This document shows, piece by piece, positions 25,963 to 35,900 of a stretch of DNA of 64,000 nt (positions are counted from its first letter, which is position 1; each line of letters starts with the position of its first letter). The position numbers and the translations under genes are program-made. The DNA comes from Pseudomonadota bacterium. Its GTDB lineage: Bacteria > Pseudomonadota > Alphaproteobacteria > Caulobacterales > Caulobacteraceae. The notes under the pieces were generated by a model that worked only from the letters and a program-made list of their open reading frames with translations, was not told where the DNA came from and made no database searches. Location: the NCBI GenBank assembly GCA_020161365.1, contig JAIUNU010000003.1:371493-435492 (forward strand). Reading direction: 5' to 3'.

Positions 25963-27168
25963 CTAGGCTGGCGCGGTGATCTTCAACGGCTCCAACGCCA
26001 TGGCGAGGTCGGCCAGGATGTCGGCGACGTCCTCAAGGCCCACGGAAAGGCGGACCATGCCCTCACCGATGCCGGCGGCGGCGCGCTCCTCGGGCGTGTA
26101 GGGCGAGTGGGTCATGCTGGCCGGATGCTGGATCAGCGTCTCGGCGTCGCCCAATGACACGGCGCGGCGGATCAACTGCAGCCGGTTCATCATCGCGACG
26201 CCCGCCGCATGCCCCCCCTTCAGCTCGAAGGCCATCATGCCGCCGCCCGACGCCATCTGTCGCGAGGCCAGATCCCGCTGCGGGAAGCTCTGCAGGCCAG
26301 GATAGAACACCTGGGCCACGGCCGGATGCTCCTCCAGCCACCGCGCGACCGTCTGGGCGCTCTGGCCATGGCGCGCCATGCGCAGCGACAGTGTCTTGAG
26401 GCCGCGCAGCACCAGAAAGGCGGTGAACGGCGACATCACCGCGCCGGTCATGTCCTTAACGCCGCACAGGCGCACGCGAGCCATGTCCTCGACGCCGCCG
26501 GCGGCCAAGCCGCCCACCAGATCGCCGTGGCCGCCCAGATATTTGGTCGCCGAATGTACGACGATGTCGGCGCCCAGCGCCAAGGGTCGCGTTAGGCAGG
26601 GCGTCGCATAGGTGTTGTCGACCACCACCTTGGCGCCCGCGCCGTGGGCGATCCGCGTGATCGCGGCGATGTCGACCAGACGCATGTTCGGATTGGCCGG
26701 CGTCTCGAAATAGACAATCCGGGTCTGGTCGGTAATGGCGGCCGCCAGCGCGTCAGGCTGGGTCATGTCGACCTGCTTCACCGTCACGCCGAACCGCGTG
26801 AGCCCGTCACGCAGAAACGCGAAAGTGCAGCCATAGAGGGTCTGGTCGGTGATGACCTCATCGCCGCCCCTCAGGAAGCTCCACAGGGTGGCAGTAATCG
26901 CCCCCATGCCGGAAGCCGTGGCCACCGCCGCCTCGGCGCCCTCCAAACTGGCCAGGCGCCGCTCCAGAAGGTCGGTCGTGGGATTGGAAATACGCGAGTA
27001 GAAATGCCCCGGCCGCGTTCCCGCGAACATCTCGCCGCCCGCCTCTGCGCTCTCGAAGGCGAAGGTGGAGGTCAGGTGCAGAGGCGGCGTCAGCGCGCCA
27101 TGCTCTTCGGCGGGATCGTAGCCCGCATGGATCGCCCGCGTGGAAAAGCCGGTCTGGTCGTCGCGCAT
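25963..27168 (-). CDS. megL: Methionine gamma-lyase / trans-sulfuration PLP enzyme
   Basis: The 401-residue protein is in the Cys/Met metabolism PLP family. It shows TRAIHAGYDP, YSRISNPTTDLLERRL, ASGMGAITATLW, the Tyr in TLYGCTF, the Asp in VVVDNTYATP and the Schiff-base lysine in VVHSATKYLGGHGDL. The combination GCTFAFL and the divergent Lrp regulator suggest methionine gamma-lyase (methanethiol, 2-oxobutyrate and ammonia), although cystathionine gamma-lyase cannot be excluded. The ATG has GGGAGCAG just upstream. Inverted GCAGATT-TGC sites lie between it and the regulator. Confidence 0.85.
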   Translation of the reverse strand: MRDDQTGFSTRAIHAGYDPAEEHGALTPPLHLTSTFAFESAEAGGEMFAGTRPGHFYSRISNPTTDLLERRLASLEGAEAAVATASGMGAITATLWSFLRGGDEVITDQTLYGCTFAFLRDGLTRFGVTVKQVDMTQPDALAAAITDQTRIVYFETPANPNMRLVDIAAITRIAHGAGAKVVVDNTYATPCLTRPLALGADIVVHSATKYLGGHGDLVGGLAAGGVEDMARVRLCGVKDMTGAVMSPFTAFLVLRGLKTLSLRMARHGQSAQTVARWLEEHPAVAQVFYPGLQSFPQRDLASRQMASGGGMMAFELKGGHAAGVAMMNRLQLIRRAVSLGDAETLIQHPASMTHSPYTPEERAAAGIGEGMVRLSVGLEDVADILADLAMALEPLKITAPA

Positions 27169-27218
27169 CTGCTGCTCCCTTTGCCGCCACTGTGGCGCGG
27201 AGCTGGGCGCGTGAGATT

Positions 27219-27260
27219 GCAAAATCTGCTATGCTGAACTCCCATTTTGGCAGATTCTGC
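27219..27260. promoter_or_regulatory. Inverted Lrp-type operator pair between megL and its regulator
   Basis: GCAAAATCTGC at 27219-27229 and GCAGATTCTGC at 27250-27260 are near-perfect inverted copies (GCAGATTTTGC versus GCAGATTCTGC) 31 bases apart, about three helical turns. They sit in the divergent promoter and likely bind the Lrp-family protein. Confidence 0.6.
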
Positions 27261-27273
27261 TCAGGAGGCCGCT

Positions 27274-27732
27274 ATGGACGCCAAGGATCGCCAGATCATC
27301 CGTGAACTCCAGAAGGACGGCCGCCTGACCAATCAGGAGCTGGCCGAACGGGTGAACCTGTCGCCCTCGCCCTGCCTGAGGCGGGTTCGCAACCTTGAAG
27401 CGGAGGGCGTGATCACCGGCTATACCGCCCTGGTGGACCAGAAGGCCTACGGCCTCCCCATAACCGTCTTTGTTCGGGTGCGCCTGGATCGCCATGGACA
27501 GGATCTGATCAAGGGTTTCGAGGAAGCCGTAGGGCGGATCGATCAGATCCTAGACTGCTTCCTGCTGGCGGGCGGCGACGACTATCTGCTGCGGGTGATC
27601 GTCGAGAGCCTGGAGGCCTATGAGGACTTCATGCGTCGCAAGCTGCACGCCATTCCGGGCATCGCGTCAATCGACACAAGCTTCGCCTACGGGGTGGTCA
27701 AGCAGACGCGGGTGTTTCCGGTGGCGGGCTGA
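27274..27732 (+). CDS. Lrp/AsnC-family regulator of megL
   Basis: The 152-residue protein has an N-terminal HTH (DRQIIRELQKDGRLTNQELA; VNLSPSPCLRRVRNLEAEG) and a C-terminal RAM ligand domain (CFLLAGGDDYLLRVIVESLEAYEDFM). The ATG giving MDAKDRQ has CAGGAGG five bases upstream. It is divergent from megL, and Lrp-like sites lie between, so it probably switches methionine degradation on when the amino acid accumulates, a common arrangement for this family. Confidence 0.93.
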   Translation: MDAKDRQIIRELQKDGRLTNQELAERVNLSPSPCLRRVRNLEAEGVITGYTALVDQKAYGLPITVFVRVRLDRHGQDLIKGFEEAVGRIDQILDCFLLAGGDDYLLRVIVESLEAYEDFMRRKLHAIPGIASIDTSFAYGVVKQTRVFPVAG

Positions 27733-27823
27733 ATGAGCCCCAAGGCGTCACAAGCCTGAGGTCGAACCGCCGTTTTGTTGTCGCATGAATCGCGCATACG
27801 GCGGCGCGGAGACCTTTCCGATC

Positions 27824-28810
27824 ATGCGCCTCCTGACGACGACCCTCGCCTTGCTTCTCGTCGCCGCCACGCCCGCGGGGGCCGCCACGTTCCGTGAGCG
27901 GCTCTATAATCCCGCCGCCGGAGTGATGGTCGTGGCGCATCGCGGTTGCCACGCCGCCGCCCCGGAGCAGGGTTTTGCGTCGCCCGCGCCAGAAAACTCG
28001 CTGGAGGCCCTGCAACGTTGCATCGACCTCGGCGTCGACATGGTCGAGACCGACGTGCGCCGCACCAAGGATGGCGCGCTGGTGATCATGCATGACCCCA
28101 GCGTGGACCGGACCACCGACGGCGACGGCCCGGTGTCCAAGCTGACCCTGGCCCAGTTCCAGGCGCTCCGGCTCAAAGGCGGAAACGAAGCGCCGCCGAC
28201 GCTGGAAGCCTTCCTGCGCGCCGCGCGGGGCCGCGTCATGGTGACCCTGCACTTGAAGGGTCCGTTCGCCGCTCAGGCCGCCGAAGTCGCACGCGACGCC
28301 GACGCCAGCGAGTGGGTGCTGTTCAAGGCTAGGGCGAAGGAGGGCATGTCTCCGATCGTCGACAAGCCGCTCTATCGAGACGTCGCCTTCATGCCGATGG
28401 TGGGCGAACGGGCCGCGCGCCATTCCAGGCAACTGGGCGACGTGATTACCCGGCAAGCCTCGGGGACGCGCCCGATCGCGGCGGTCGAAACGCGCGGCCT
28501 GCGGCCGAAAGGCTTCGCCTCCGTTCGCGACGCAGCGGGCGCCGCGCGTGTTCGGGTCTGGATCAACACCCTGGGCATGAGCAGCTGGAAAAGCTTCGTG
28601 GGCCTCGCGGGCGACCGGCGCGCGTTGCGCGATCCGGACGCCTCCTGGGGGCGCCTGATCGACCAGGGCGCCAGCATCATCCAGACCGATCACCCGGCGC
28701 GCCTTCTGGCCTATCTGAAGAGCCGGAGCCTCCGCGATGGCGTCACCATTGCGAGCGTGGACGCGGTCTCGTCTTCCACGACGCACGCCGCCCTAGCCGC
28801 GCCACGCTAG
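27824..28810 (+). CDS. Secreted glycerophosphodiester phosphodiesterase family protein
   Basis: The 328-residue protein has a signal peptide (MRLLTTTLALLLVAATPAGA) and GDPD catalytic motifs: VVAHRG near residue 40, ENSLEAL, MVETDVRRTKDGALVIMHDP with the metal-binding Glu, Asp and His, and a late WINTLGMSSW and IIQTDHP. Family members hydrolyse glycerophosphodiesters in the periplasm. The ATG at 27824 fits the signal peptide better than one at 27785. Part of the C-terminal region is not conserved in a way I recognise. Confidence 0.85.
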   Translation: MRLLTTTLALLLVAATPAGAATFRERLYNPAAGVMVVAHRGCHAAAPEQGFASPAPENSLEALQRCIDLGVDMVETDVRRTKDGALVIMHDPSVDRTTDGDGPVSKLTLAQFQALRLKGGNEAPPTLEAFLRAARGRVMVTLHLKGPFAAQAAEVARDADASEWVLFKARAKEGMSPIVDKPLYRDVAFMPMVGERAARHSRQLGDVITRQASGTRPIAAVETRGLRPKGFASVRDAAGAARVRVWINTLGMSSWKSFVGLAGDRRALRDPDASWGRLIDQGASIIQTDHPARLLAYLKSRSLRDGVTIASVDAVSSSTTHAALAAPR

Positions 28811-28871
28811 CGGCGACCAAGCGCGCCGCGCGAACGCAGCGATCACCACATTGATTTTCTAGGGAAATTCA

Positions 28872-28971
28872 GTCCGTCCTGGTGGCGGGGGGCGGGATCG
28901 AACCGCCGACCTGTGGGTTATGAATCCACCGCTCTAACCATCTGAGCTACCCAGCCATAGCCAGGACGGAC
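28872..28971. repeat. Inverted repeat enclosing the tRNA
   Basis: GTCCGTCCTGG (28872-28882) and CCAGGACGGAC (28961-28971) are perfect complements. In the leftward transcript the 5' leader would pair with CCA plus eight bases of 3' trailer. Confidence 0.8.
28880..28956 (-). tRNA. tRNA with CAU anticodon (elongator Met; Ile2 not excluded)
   Basis: A 77-base cloverleaf reads from 28956 leftward: acceptor GGCTGGG, D-arm GCTC/GAGC, anticodon loop TTCATAA (CAU), T-arm GGCGG-TTCGATC-CCGCC and encoded CCA. It is not the initiator: base pair 1-72 is G-C and the anticodon stem lacks three G-C pairs. Two mismatches are visible: acceptor U4-C69 and anticodon stem A31-C39. Eleven-base inverted arms (28872-28882 and 28961-28971) let the leader pair with the CCA and trailer. 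Confidence 0.93.
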
Positions 28972-29000
28972 GGGGGTCATACGCCCAAGCGCGCTTCGCA

Positions 29001-30050
29001 TCAAGTCCGGGATGTCATTCCGTCCAGCGCCGCTTCCAACCGACGCTTCAGTTCGCCCGGGCTGTACTGGGTCAACACCAGGCGCCGCGCCTCTGCGGCC
29101 AGGCGCCGCGCGGTGTCGCGATCACTGATTAACTCAGCCAGAGCCTCGGCCAGACGATCGGGATCATCGTCGGGCACAAGCCGACCGTCGACGCCATCAG
29201 TCAGAATCTCCAGGGGGCCGTCGATCTCGCTGGCGACGACCGGCAGACCGACGGACATCGCCTCCAGCAGGGTCAGCGGAAAGCCTTCCTGGTGCGACGG
29301 GAAGGCGAACAGGTCGCCCGTCGCAAGGAAGCCCTGAACGTCGTCGGTCCAGCCCTTGAGCGTGACGCAGGATTCCAGGTCGAGCTCGCGGATCAAGGCC
29401 TCCAACCCGTCGCGCGCCTCGCCCTCACCGGCAATGTCGCAGGTCACCTCGTAGTCCCAGGCGCGCAGCTTGCCGACCGCGTGGATCAGGATGTCGAAGC
29501 CCTTCTTCGGATGCAGCCGTCCAGCGGCCACGATGCGGACCGGCCCCTCGCCCCGGGCGAACGGAGCCGCCTCGGCGCGGGGCGGCTGGACGGCGTTGGG
29601 GACGAACCAGACGTGGTCCGCCGGCGCGCCGCGCGCGATGGCCAGGTCCGCCAGATGCTGGCCGACACATACATAGTGCGCGCCGGGGGTCACGTCGAAG
29701 GACGGCTTGTGCAGACAGACGGCGCGAACCACGTCCGCCGGCGCGACCTTGTCGAAAACCCGCGCCGGGCGTTGGCCGTGGCTGAGGATCACCGACGGGC
29801 GATGGCGATTGACCAGCGTCCGCGCGGCGCCGACGGTGATCGGGTCCCAGTCCGTCAGCGCAGGCATCGCCGCGAGGGGCGGCTCACGGTTTACCTGGGC
29901 CGCCGCAACCTTACCGCCCCTGCGCACGACGCCGACACACCGGCCGCCGCGTCGTTCGGCCCAGGCCTCAAGGATCGGCTGGTAGTCGAGGAAAACCTGC
30001 TCAAGACCGCCCAGGCCCTTGCCCAGCATGGCGTGCAGGATCGTGGTCAA
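29001..30050 (-). CDS. Glycosyltransferase family 4 protein
   Basis: The 349-residue protein is a GT4 (GT-B fold) glycosyltransferase. It shows an N-terminal GLGGLEQVF loop, the second-domain start VAAGRLHPKKGFDILI, and the EX7E-type motif in SHQEGFPLTLLEAMSVGLPVVASEIDGPLEI. It would transfer a sugar from a nucleotide sugar to a cell-surface glycan. The start is a TTG with GGAG upstream, needed to include the first beta-strand (TILHAML). It is next to a tRNA and an oxidase, so its pathway is not shown. Confidence 0.88.
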   Translation of the reverse strand: MTTILHAMLGKGLGGLEQVFLDYQPILEAWAERRGGRCVGVVRRGGKVAAAQVNREPPLAAMPALTDWDPITVGAARTLVNRHRPSVILSHGQRPARVFDKVAPADVVRAVCLHKPSFDVTPGAHYVCVGQHLADLAIARGAPADHVWFVPNAVQPPRAEAAPFARGEGPVRIVAAGRLHPKKGFDILIHAVGKLRAWDYEVTCDIAGEGEARDGLEALIRELDLESCVTLKGWTDDVQGFLATGDLFAFPSHQEGFPLTLLEAMSVGLPVVASEIDGPLEILTDGVDGRLVPDDDPDRLAEALAELISDRDTARRLAAEARRLVLTQYSPGELKRRLEAALDGMTSRT

Positions 30051-30152
30051 GGCGAACTCCGGGAGGCTTACGGGCCGCGACCATCGTGGCGCACGTCCGC
30101 CATGTCAACGCGGAGCTTGGGCTGGCGATCCGCGTGCGGCGGAAGGCTTGGA

Positions 30153-31271
30153 TCAGGCGGTCTGCGCCAGCCGCTCGGCCACCGCCTCGCCGATCGCCAG
30201 AGAGCTGGTGAGGCCCGGGCTCTCGATCCCGAACAGGGCCATGAGGCCCGGAAGACCGTGGTCTTCCACGCCCCGCAACTGGAAGTCCGGTTGCGGCTCC
30301 TCAGGTCCATGCAGCTTGGGCCGCACGCCCGCATAGTCGGGAACCAGCTTGTCGGCGGGGAGGTCTGGCCAGAACTTGCGGATATAGGCGGCGAAGGCGT
30401 CAGCCTTGGCGGGATCGATCGAATAGTCGGGCGCGGCGACGTACTCCAAGTCCGGGCCGAACACCGCCTGGCCGCCCATGTCGTTACGATAGTGAGTCCC
30501 CAGCGCGCCGTGGATCGGCGGCGGATAGATCAGGCGCTGGAACGGCGCCTTGCCGGCCAGCCGGAAATAGACGCCCTTGCCGAAGTGCGCTTTCGGAATC
30601 CGCTCGGCGGGAAAGCCCTCGATCCGCCCCGCGACCGCCTGCGACGAAAGACCCGGGGCGGTCACCAGAAGGCGGCAAGTCAGGTCGGTGGGCTCGGCCC
30701 CACCGGCGCGAACCCGGAAGCCACCACCGGCCAGCGGTTCGGCGGCCTCGAACGGCGTCGAGAGCACCACCGCCCCGCCGGCGGCCTCGATCTCGCCCTG
30801 CAGGGCCAGCATGTAGTCGTGGCTGGCGAACACGCCGCTCTCGGGCGACAGCAGCGCCGCATGCGCGTTGAGCCCAGACTCCAGCGCCCGCGCCTGCGCG
30901 CCGGTGAGCTTTTCCATGCCCTCGACGTCGTTGGCCAGGGCCTGGTCCAAAATGGCGTCCAGCCGCGCGATCTCGTCCTCCGACGTCGCCACCACCAGCT
31001 TGCCGCACTTCTTGTAGGGAACCTTGTGGGCGTCGCAGAAGGCGTACAGCGCCCGCCGGCCCTGGACGCACAACTTGGCTTTCAACGAACCGGTCGGATA
31101 GTAGAGCCCGCCGTGAATGACCTCGGAATTGCGTGACGAAACACCCTCGCCGATGCGTCCCTGTTCCTCCAGGACCGCGACCACCAGGCCTCGCCGGGAC
31201 AGGGCATAGCCGCAGGCCAGCCCCACGGCCCCAGCGCCCACCACCACCGCGTCGAAATCGAATTCGCTCAT
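30153..31271 (-). CDS. FAD-dependent oxidoreductase (LhgO / glycerol-3-phosphate-dehydrogenase-like)
   Basis: The 372-residue protein has an N-terminal FAD-binding Rossmann motif (AVVVGAGAVGLACGYALSRRG). The L-2-hydroxyglutarate oxidase pattern follows, with SSRNSEVIHGGLYYPTGSLKA and a late GPDLEYV ... YAGVRPKLHG. Its length and layout match the LhgO/YgaF group that oxidises L-2-hydroxyglutarate to 2-oxoglutarate at the membrane; other 2-hydroxyacids are possible. It lies 102 bases upstream of the glycosyltransferase and divergent from the DUF418 gene. Confidence 0.83.
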   Translation of the reverse strand: MSEFDFDAVVVGAGAVGLACGYALSRRGLVVAVLEEQGRIGEGVSSRNSEVIHGGLYYPTGSLKAKLCVQGRRALYAFCDAHKVPYKKCGKLVVATSEDEIARLDAILDQALANDVEGMEKLTGAQARALESGLNAHAALLSPESGVFASHDYMLALQGEIEAAGGAVVLSTPFEAAEPLAGGGFRVRAGGAEPTDLTCRLLVTAPGLSSQAVAGRIEGFPAERIPKAHFGKGVYFRLAGKAPFQRLIYPPPIHGALGTHYRNDMGGQAVFGPDLEYVAAPDYSIDPAKADAFAAYIRKFWPDLPADKLVPDYAGVRPKLHGPEEPQPDFQLRGVEDHGLPGLMALFGIESPGLTSSLAIGEAVAERLAQTA

Positions 31272-31397
31272 GCGCCCACCTTAGACGAGGCGATCCGATC
31301 CGCCAGTCGCGAGGCTCTCACCTTGATTGACAGCGCTAGCAAACGGGGCATGGTCAGGCCGCGCGGCGCCCAGACGCCGCACGGGGGGAATGACAAG

Positions 31398-32567
31398 ATG
31401 GACGGCACGCCAGCCGCGCCCGCGCGCAACCTGTTGATCGACACGCTGCGGGCCTTCGCCCTGATCGGCGTCTACATGGTCCACATGTTCGAGCAGTACG
31501 AGATCTACTGGGCTGCGCCGAACCAGAACCTGACTCACATGCTCTTCACCACCTTCTTCATGGGCAAGGCGTTCAGCCTGCTGACCCTGTGCTTTGGCCT
31601 CAGCTTCTTCCTGCTGATGGACAAGGCCGATCGGCGAGGGACCAACTTCTCTGGCCGCTTCGCCTGGCGAATGGTGGTGTTGGCCCTGATCGGCCTGGCC
31701 CACAGTCTAATCTATCGCGGCGACATCCTGATGGTGCTTGCGCCGCTGGGTCTGCTGCTGATCCCGTTCTATCGCGCCCCGACTAAGGTGATCCTGACCG
31801 TCGCGGCGATCCTGCTGGCCCAGCCCCTGCTGGCCTTCCAGATCATCAGCGCCGCGACGGGCGCGACCTGGGCCAACGCCGCGCCGCATCACTGGGGCGA
31901 CACCGGTCCGGCCTTCTATCGCGACGCAGCCCTTGGCCCGATGCTGACCTGGAACGTCTGGCAGGGGCAGAGCTTCAAGTGGTGGTTCTTCATCGAGACG
32001 GGCCGCCTCTTCCAGATCCTGGCGTTGTTCCTGATTGGCCTGAGCCTGGGCCGCGCCGGCGTGTTCGAAGCGCCGGAACGGTTCGTCCGCCAGCGCCGCC
32101 GCGCCTTGGTCGCGCTGATCGTGGTCGCCCTCTTGGCCCGCTTTGGCCAGACCCCGCTGGCCGCCCTGCTGCCCGACGCGACCGCCGCCCCGATGGCGCG
32201 CAAGCTGCTGGGAAACCTCATGGGCGGCTGGTTCGACGTCTCGCTGATGGGAGTCTATGTGCTGCTGATTGTCGAGGCCTATCAGGGCGTTGGCCGGAAG
32301 CTGCTGGAACGTCTGGCTCCGATGGGTCGGATGACCCTGACCTTCTACGTGCTGCAATCACTGATCTGGGTTCCGGTTTTCTACGGCTTTGGCCTGGGCG
32401 CCTGGAAATGGCTGCCGCAGGGAACGGCCTTGTGGCTGGGACTGGGATTCCTGGTGGTCCAGGGCGTGGTCGCGACCCTGTGGTTCAAACGCTTCCACTA
32501 CGGCCCGCTGGAGTGGGTCTGGCGCGCGGCGACCTATGGGACGGTGACGGTGCCGTTCATGCGGTGA
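31398..32567 (+). CDS. DUF418-family multi-pass membrane protein
   Basis: The 389-residue protein starts NLLIDTLRAFALIGVYMVHM and has about eight to ten hydrophobic helices (FSLLTLCFGLSFFLLM; ILTVAAILLAQPLLAFQII; RKALVALIVVALLA-type) ending with YGPLEWVWRAATYG, a typical DUF418 C-terminus. These YeiB-like proteins are inner-membrane proteins of unknown function. The ATG at 31398 has a G-rich ribosome site nine bases upstream. A GC-rich repeat follows that could end transcription. Confidence 0.87.
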   Translation: MDGTPAAPARNLLIDTLRAFALIGVYMVHMFEQYEIYWAAPNQNLTHMLFTTFFMGKAFSLLTLCFGLSFFLLMDKADRRGTNFSGRFAWRMVVLALIGLAHSLIYRGDILMVLAPLGLLLIPFYRAPTKVILTVAAILLAQPLLAFQIISAATGATWANAAPHHWGDTGPAFYRDAALGPMLTWNVWQGQSFKWWFFIETGRLFQILALFLIGLSLGRAGVFEAPERFVRQRRRALVALIVVALLARFGQTPLAALLPDATAAPMARKLLGNLMGGWFDVSLMGVYVLLIVEAYQGVGRKLLERLAPMGRMTLTFYVLQSLIWVPVFYGFGLGAWKWLPQGTALWLGLGFLVVQGVVATLWFKRFHYGPLEWVWRAATYGTVTVPFMR

Positions 32568-32927
32568 GAAGTGGGGGTTTGGAGCGACGGCTGGGGGTGG
32601 CGAGCGGCCCCAATCCTCCCCCTAGCGGGGGAGGTGTCGGCGAAGCCGACGGAGGGGGAAGAAGTCGGCTCGGCAGCACTTCCCCCTCCGGCCTTCGGCC
32701 GCCTCCCCCTCTGGGGGGAGGATTTTTCAGCTGCCCTCCAAGGGGCGTGAACAGTCTCTCGCTTACCCCACACATCCGACCTTCCCGGCGAACGCCGGGA
32801 TCCAGATCGAACCCACCTGCGGTTAGCCGATGAGCGCCGCGTGATGGCGCATCATCCCCAGCCGCCGCAGATGAATCTGGCCCCCGGCGTTCGCCGGGGA
32901 AATCGGTCTATTGGATCGACATCGCCC
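32568..32927. repeat. Intergenic region with two palindromic repeat families
   Basis: This 360-base gap has no gene. Element A (32615-32721) begins with CCTCCCCC/GGGGGAGG hairpin arms and ends with the same, followed by ATTTTTC, so it could act as terminator for the DUF418 gene. Element B (32784-32899) begins with CCCGGCGAACGCCGGG and ends with CCCCGGCGTTCGCCGGGG, with outward-facing ATCCAGAT/ATCTGG inside, like a bacterial inverted-repeat element. Confidence 0.75.
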
Positions 32928-35900
32928 CTACCCCCACTGCGCCCAGAGCTTCTCCTCCGCCGCCTTGGCGACCTTCACCGAGGCTTCCTTCACATGGCCG
33001 AAGCCGCGGATCTGTTGGGGAATCTCGGCGATCTTCACGGCCAGCGGCACGCTCTCCGGGGACAGCCCGGTGGCCAGACGATCAAGGCCGGTCTCGTAGG
33101 ACACGATAAGACCGCGCTCCATGCGCCGCTCCTCGGTCTTGCCGAAGATGTCGAACGCCGTGCCGCGCAGGCCCTTCAGCTTGGCCAGCATCGGGAAGGC
33201 CAGGTCCAGCATCCAGCCGCCGAAGGCGATCTTCTTGGGCTTGCCGTCGGCGCCCTTGGGGGCCAGCAGCGGCGGAGCCAACCAGACCTTGGCCTTGCCG
33301 CCCTTGAAGGTCCCGGCCAGCTCGGCCGCGAAGCGCCCGTCGGTGTAAAGGCGCGCGACCTCGTATTCGTCCTTATAGGCCATCAGCTTGTAGAGGTTCA
33401 CCGCCGCCGCGCGGGTCAGCGGCAGGGCTCCGTCCTCGCCCGACACAGCAGTTTCGGCGCTGCGGACCTTGGCCACCTTGTCCGCATAGCGCTGAGCGTA
33501 GGCGGCGTTCTGATAGGCTGTCAGCTGCTCCACGCGGTGGGCGATCAAGGCGTCCAGCGGCATGGTCTCTGGCGTCGGGGTGGTGTCTTCCTTCACCGTC
33601 AGGGTCGACGGATCGTGGGCCACACGGCGGCCCAGCTCGAAGGCCTGCAGATTGGCTTCGGCGTCGACGCCGTTCAGCTTGATCGCCCTATAGACCGCGC
33701 GGCTGGACAGCGGGATCACCCCCCGCTGCCAGGCGAAGCCCACCATGATCATGTTGGCGTAGATGGCGTCGCCGAACTCGGTCTCAGCCAGGCGCTGGGC
33801 CGGGCAGGCGTCGAAAGTCTTGGTCGCGCCCTTCACGCGGCGCGCCATCGCCCCGCTGTCGAAGCGTACGTCGCGGCTGGTGACAAAGTCGGCCGTGGGA
33901 GCAAAGTCGCTGTTGCCGAAGGCGCGCGTGCGGTCCTTGGCGTAGAGCGACAGGCCCTCGGGGCTGGCCGCCACGAGAAGATCGCAAGCGATCAGCACAT
34001 CGGTGCTGGCCGCCGGCACGCGGCCGCCGACGATCGTCTCCTCGGTCTCGCCGATCTTGACGTGACTGAACACCGAGCCGCCCTTCTGGGCCAGACCCGT
34101 CATGTCGACCACGCTGCCGGCGCGGCCGTCGATGTGGGCGGCCATCGCCATGATCGAGGCGACCGTGGTGACGCCCGTCCCGCCCACGCCCGTAAACAGA
34201 ATCTTGCGCACGCCGGTCAGCGGCTCGAACTCGGGGAGCGGCGTCGACTCGGCGGTCAGGGCCGCCGGCGCCTTCTTCGACTGGGCGCTCTCGGCCCCTT
34301 CCAGGGTGACGAACGACGGACAGAAGCCCTCGACGCAGGAGTAGTCCTGGTTACAGGACGACTGGTTGATCTTGCGCTTGCGGCCAAACTCGGTGGCCAG
34401 CGGCTCGACTGAGACGCAGTTGGACTTGACCGAGCAGTCGCCGCAGCCTTCACAGACCAGCGGGTTGATGAACACGCGCTGGGTCGCCTTGGGCATCGAG
34501 CCCCGCTTGCGGCGGCGGCGTTTTTCGGTGGCGCAGGTCTGATCGTAGAGCAGCACCGTGGTGCCGGGCGTCTCACGCAGCATCTCCTGCACGCGCATCA
34601 GGTCCGAGCGCGGGAAAATCTCGACGCCGGGCGCCAGGTCGTTCACGCCCTCGTAGCGCTTGAGGTCATCGACGACGATGACCGTCTTCTTCACGCCCTC
34701 GGCCGCCAGCTGGCGAGTGATCTGGGCCGGCGTGAAGCCACTCTCGGCGCGCTGGCCGCCGGTCATGGCGACCGCGTCGTTATAGAGCAGCTTATAGGTG
34801 ATATTGGTCCCGGCCGCGACGGCGCCGCGGATGGCCAAGGAACCCGAGTGGTTATAGGTGCCGTCGCCCAGGTTCTGGAAGACGTGCTTTTCGCGGGTGA
34901 ACGGCGCAGCGCCCACCCAGGTCAGGCCCTCGCCGCCCATGTGCGTGTTGAGGTCGGTCATCGGGTCGTTGAACCCGGCCATGTAGTGGCAACCGATGCC
35001 GGCCAGGGCGCGGCTGCCCTCCGGCAGCTTGGTCGAGGTGTTGTGCGGACAGCCCGAGCAGAAGAACGGCTTGCGGGCCTGGTCGGCGGCGAGGCTCACG
35101 GCGGCGACGCCGGCGGCCGAGACGCGGTTCAGATAGGCCTGCGCCCGCTCCATGTGCGGCCCTTGAGGCAGGCGGTCATAGATCGCCAGCGCGATCTCGG
35201 CGACCGACAGCGAGCCGAGCTCCGACAGCAGAGGGCCGCCCTTCTCATCAGTCTTGCCGATCACGCGCGGACGCGCTTGGGCGGGCAGGTCATAGAGCGC
35301 AGCGCGGGCTTGCGGTTCGATGAGGGCGCGCTTGTGCTCGATGACCATCAGGGTCTCGAGACCGGCGGCGAAGGCGCGCAGACCCAGCGGCTCGAGCGGC
35401 CAGGGCATTCCGACCTTGTAGATCGAAACGCCAAGGTCGGCGGCTTCCTGCAAGGTCATGCCCATGGCCGTGAAGGCCTCCAGCACGTCCTTGTAGGCCT
35501 GGCCCTGGCAGACGATGCCCAGCCGCGCCTTGCCGACCTTCACATGCGAGGCGCCCAGCACCACGCGGTCGATATTGTTGGCGCGGGCGAAGGCCAGGGC
35601 CGCCGGGATCTTGTGGAGCCGCATGCGCCGCTCCTTCTCCATCGGCTGGTCCTTCTGGCGGATGCCAAGACCGCCCGGCGGGAAGGCGAACTCCGGAACC
35701 ACGATCTGGTGACGGTCCAGCGAGACGTCGATGGTCACGCCGGAGTCCATGGTGTCGGCCAGAGCGATCATGCCCGTCCACAGGCCGGAGAACCGCGACA
35801 TCGAGATACCGAGCAGACCGTAGTCGAGCACCTCCTGGACGTCGGCCGGCGACAGCACCGGCATCTCGAAGTCCTGGAAGGCGAATTCCGATTGTGACGG

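Noticed and set aside
29292..31136. Long rightward frame opposite the glycosyltransferase and oxidase
   Set aside because: It crosses two confirmed genes on the other strand and has no recognisable domain.
32615..32899. CRISPR-like repeats
   Set aside because: The repeats are palindromes at the ends of elements, not regularly spaced direct repeats with unique spacers.
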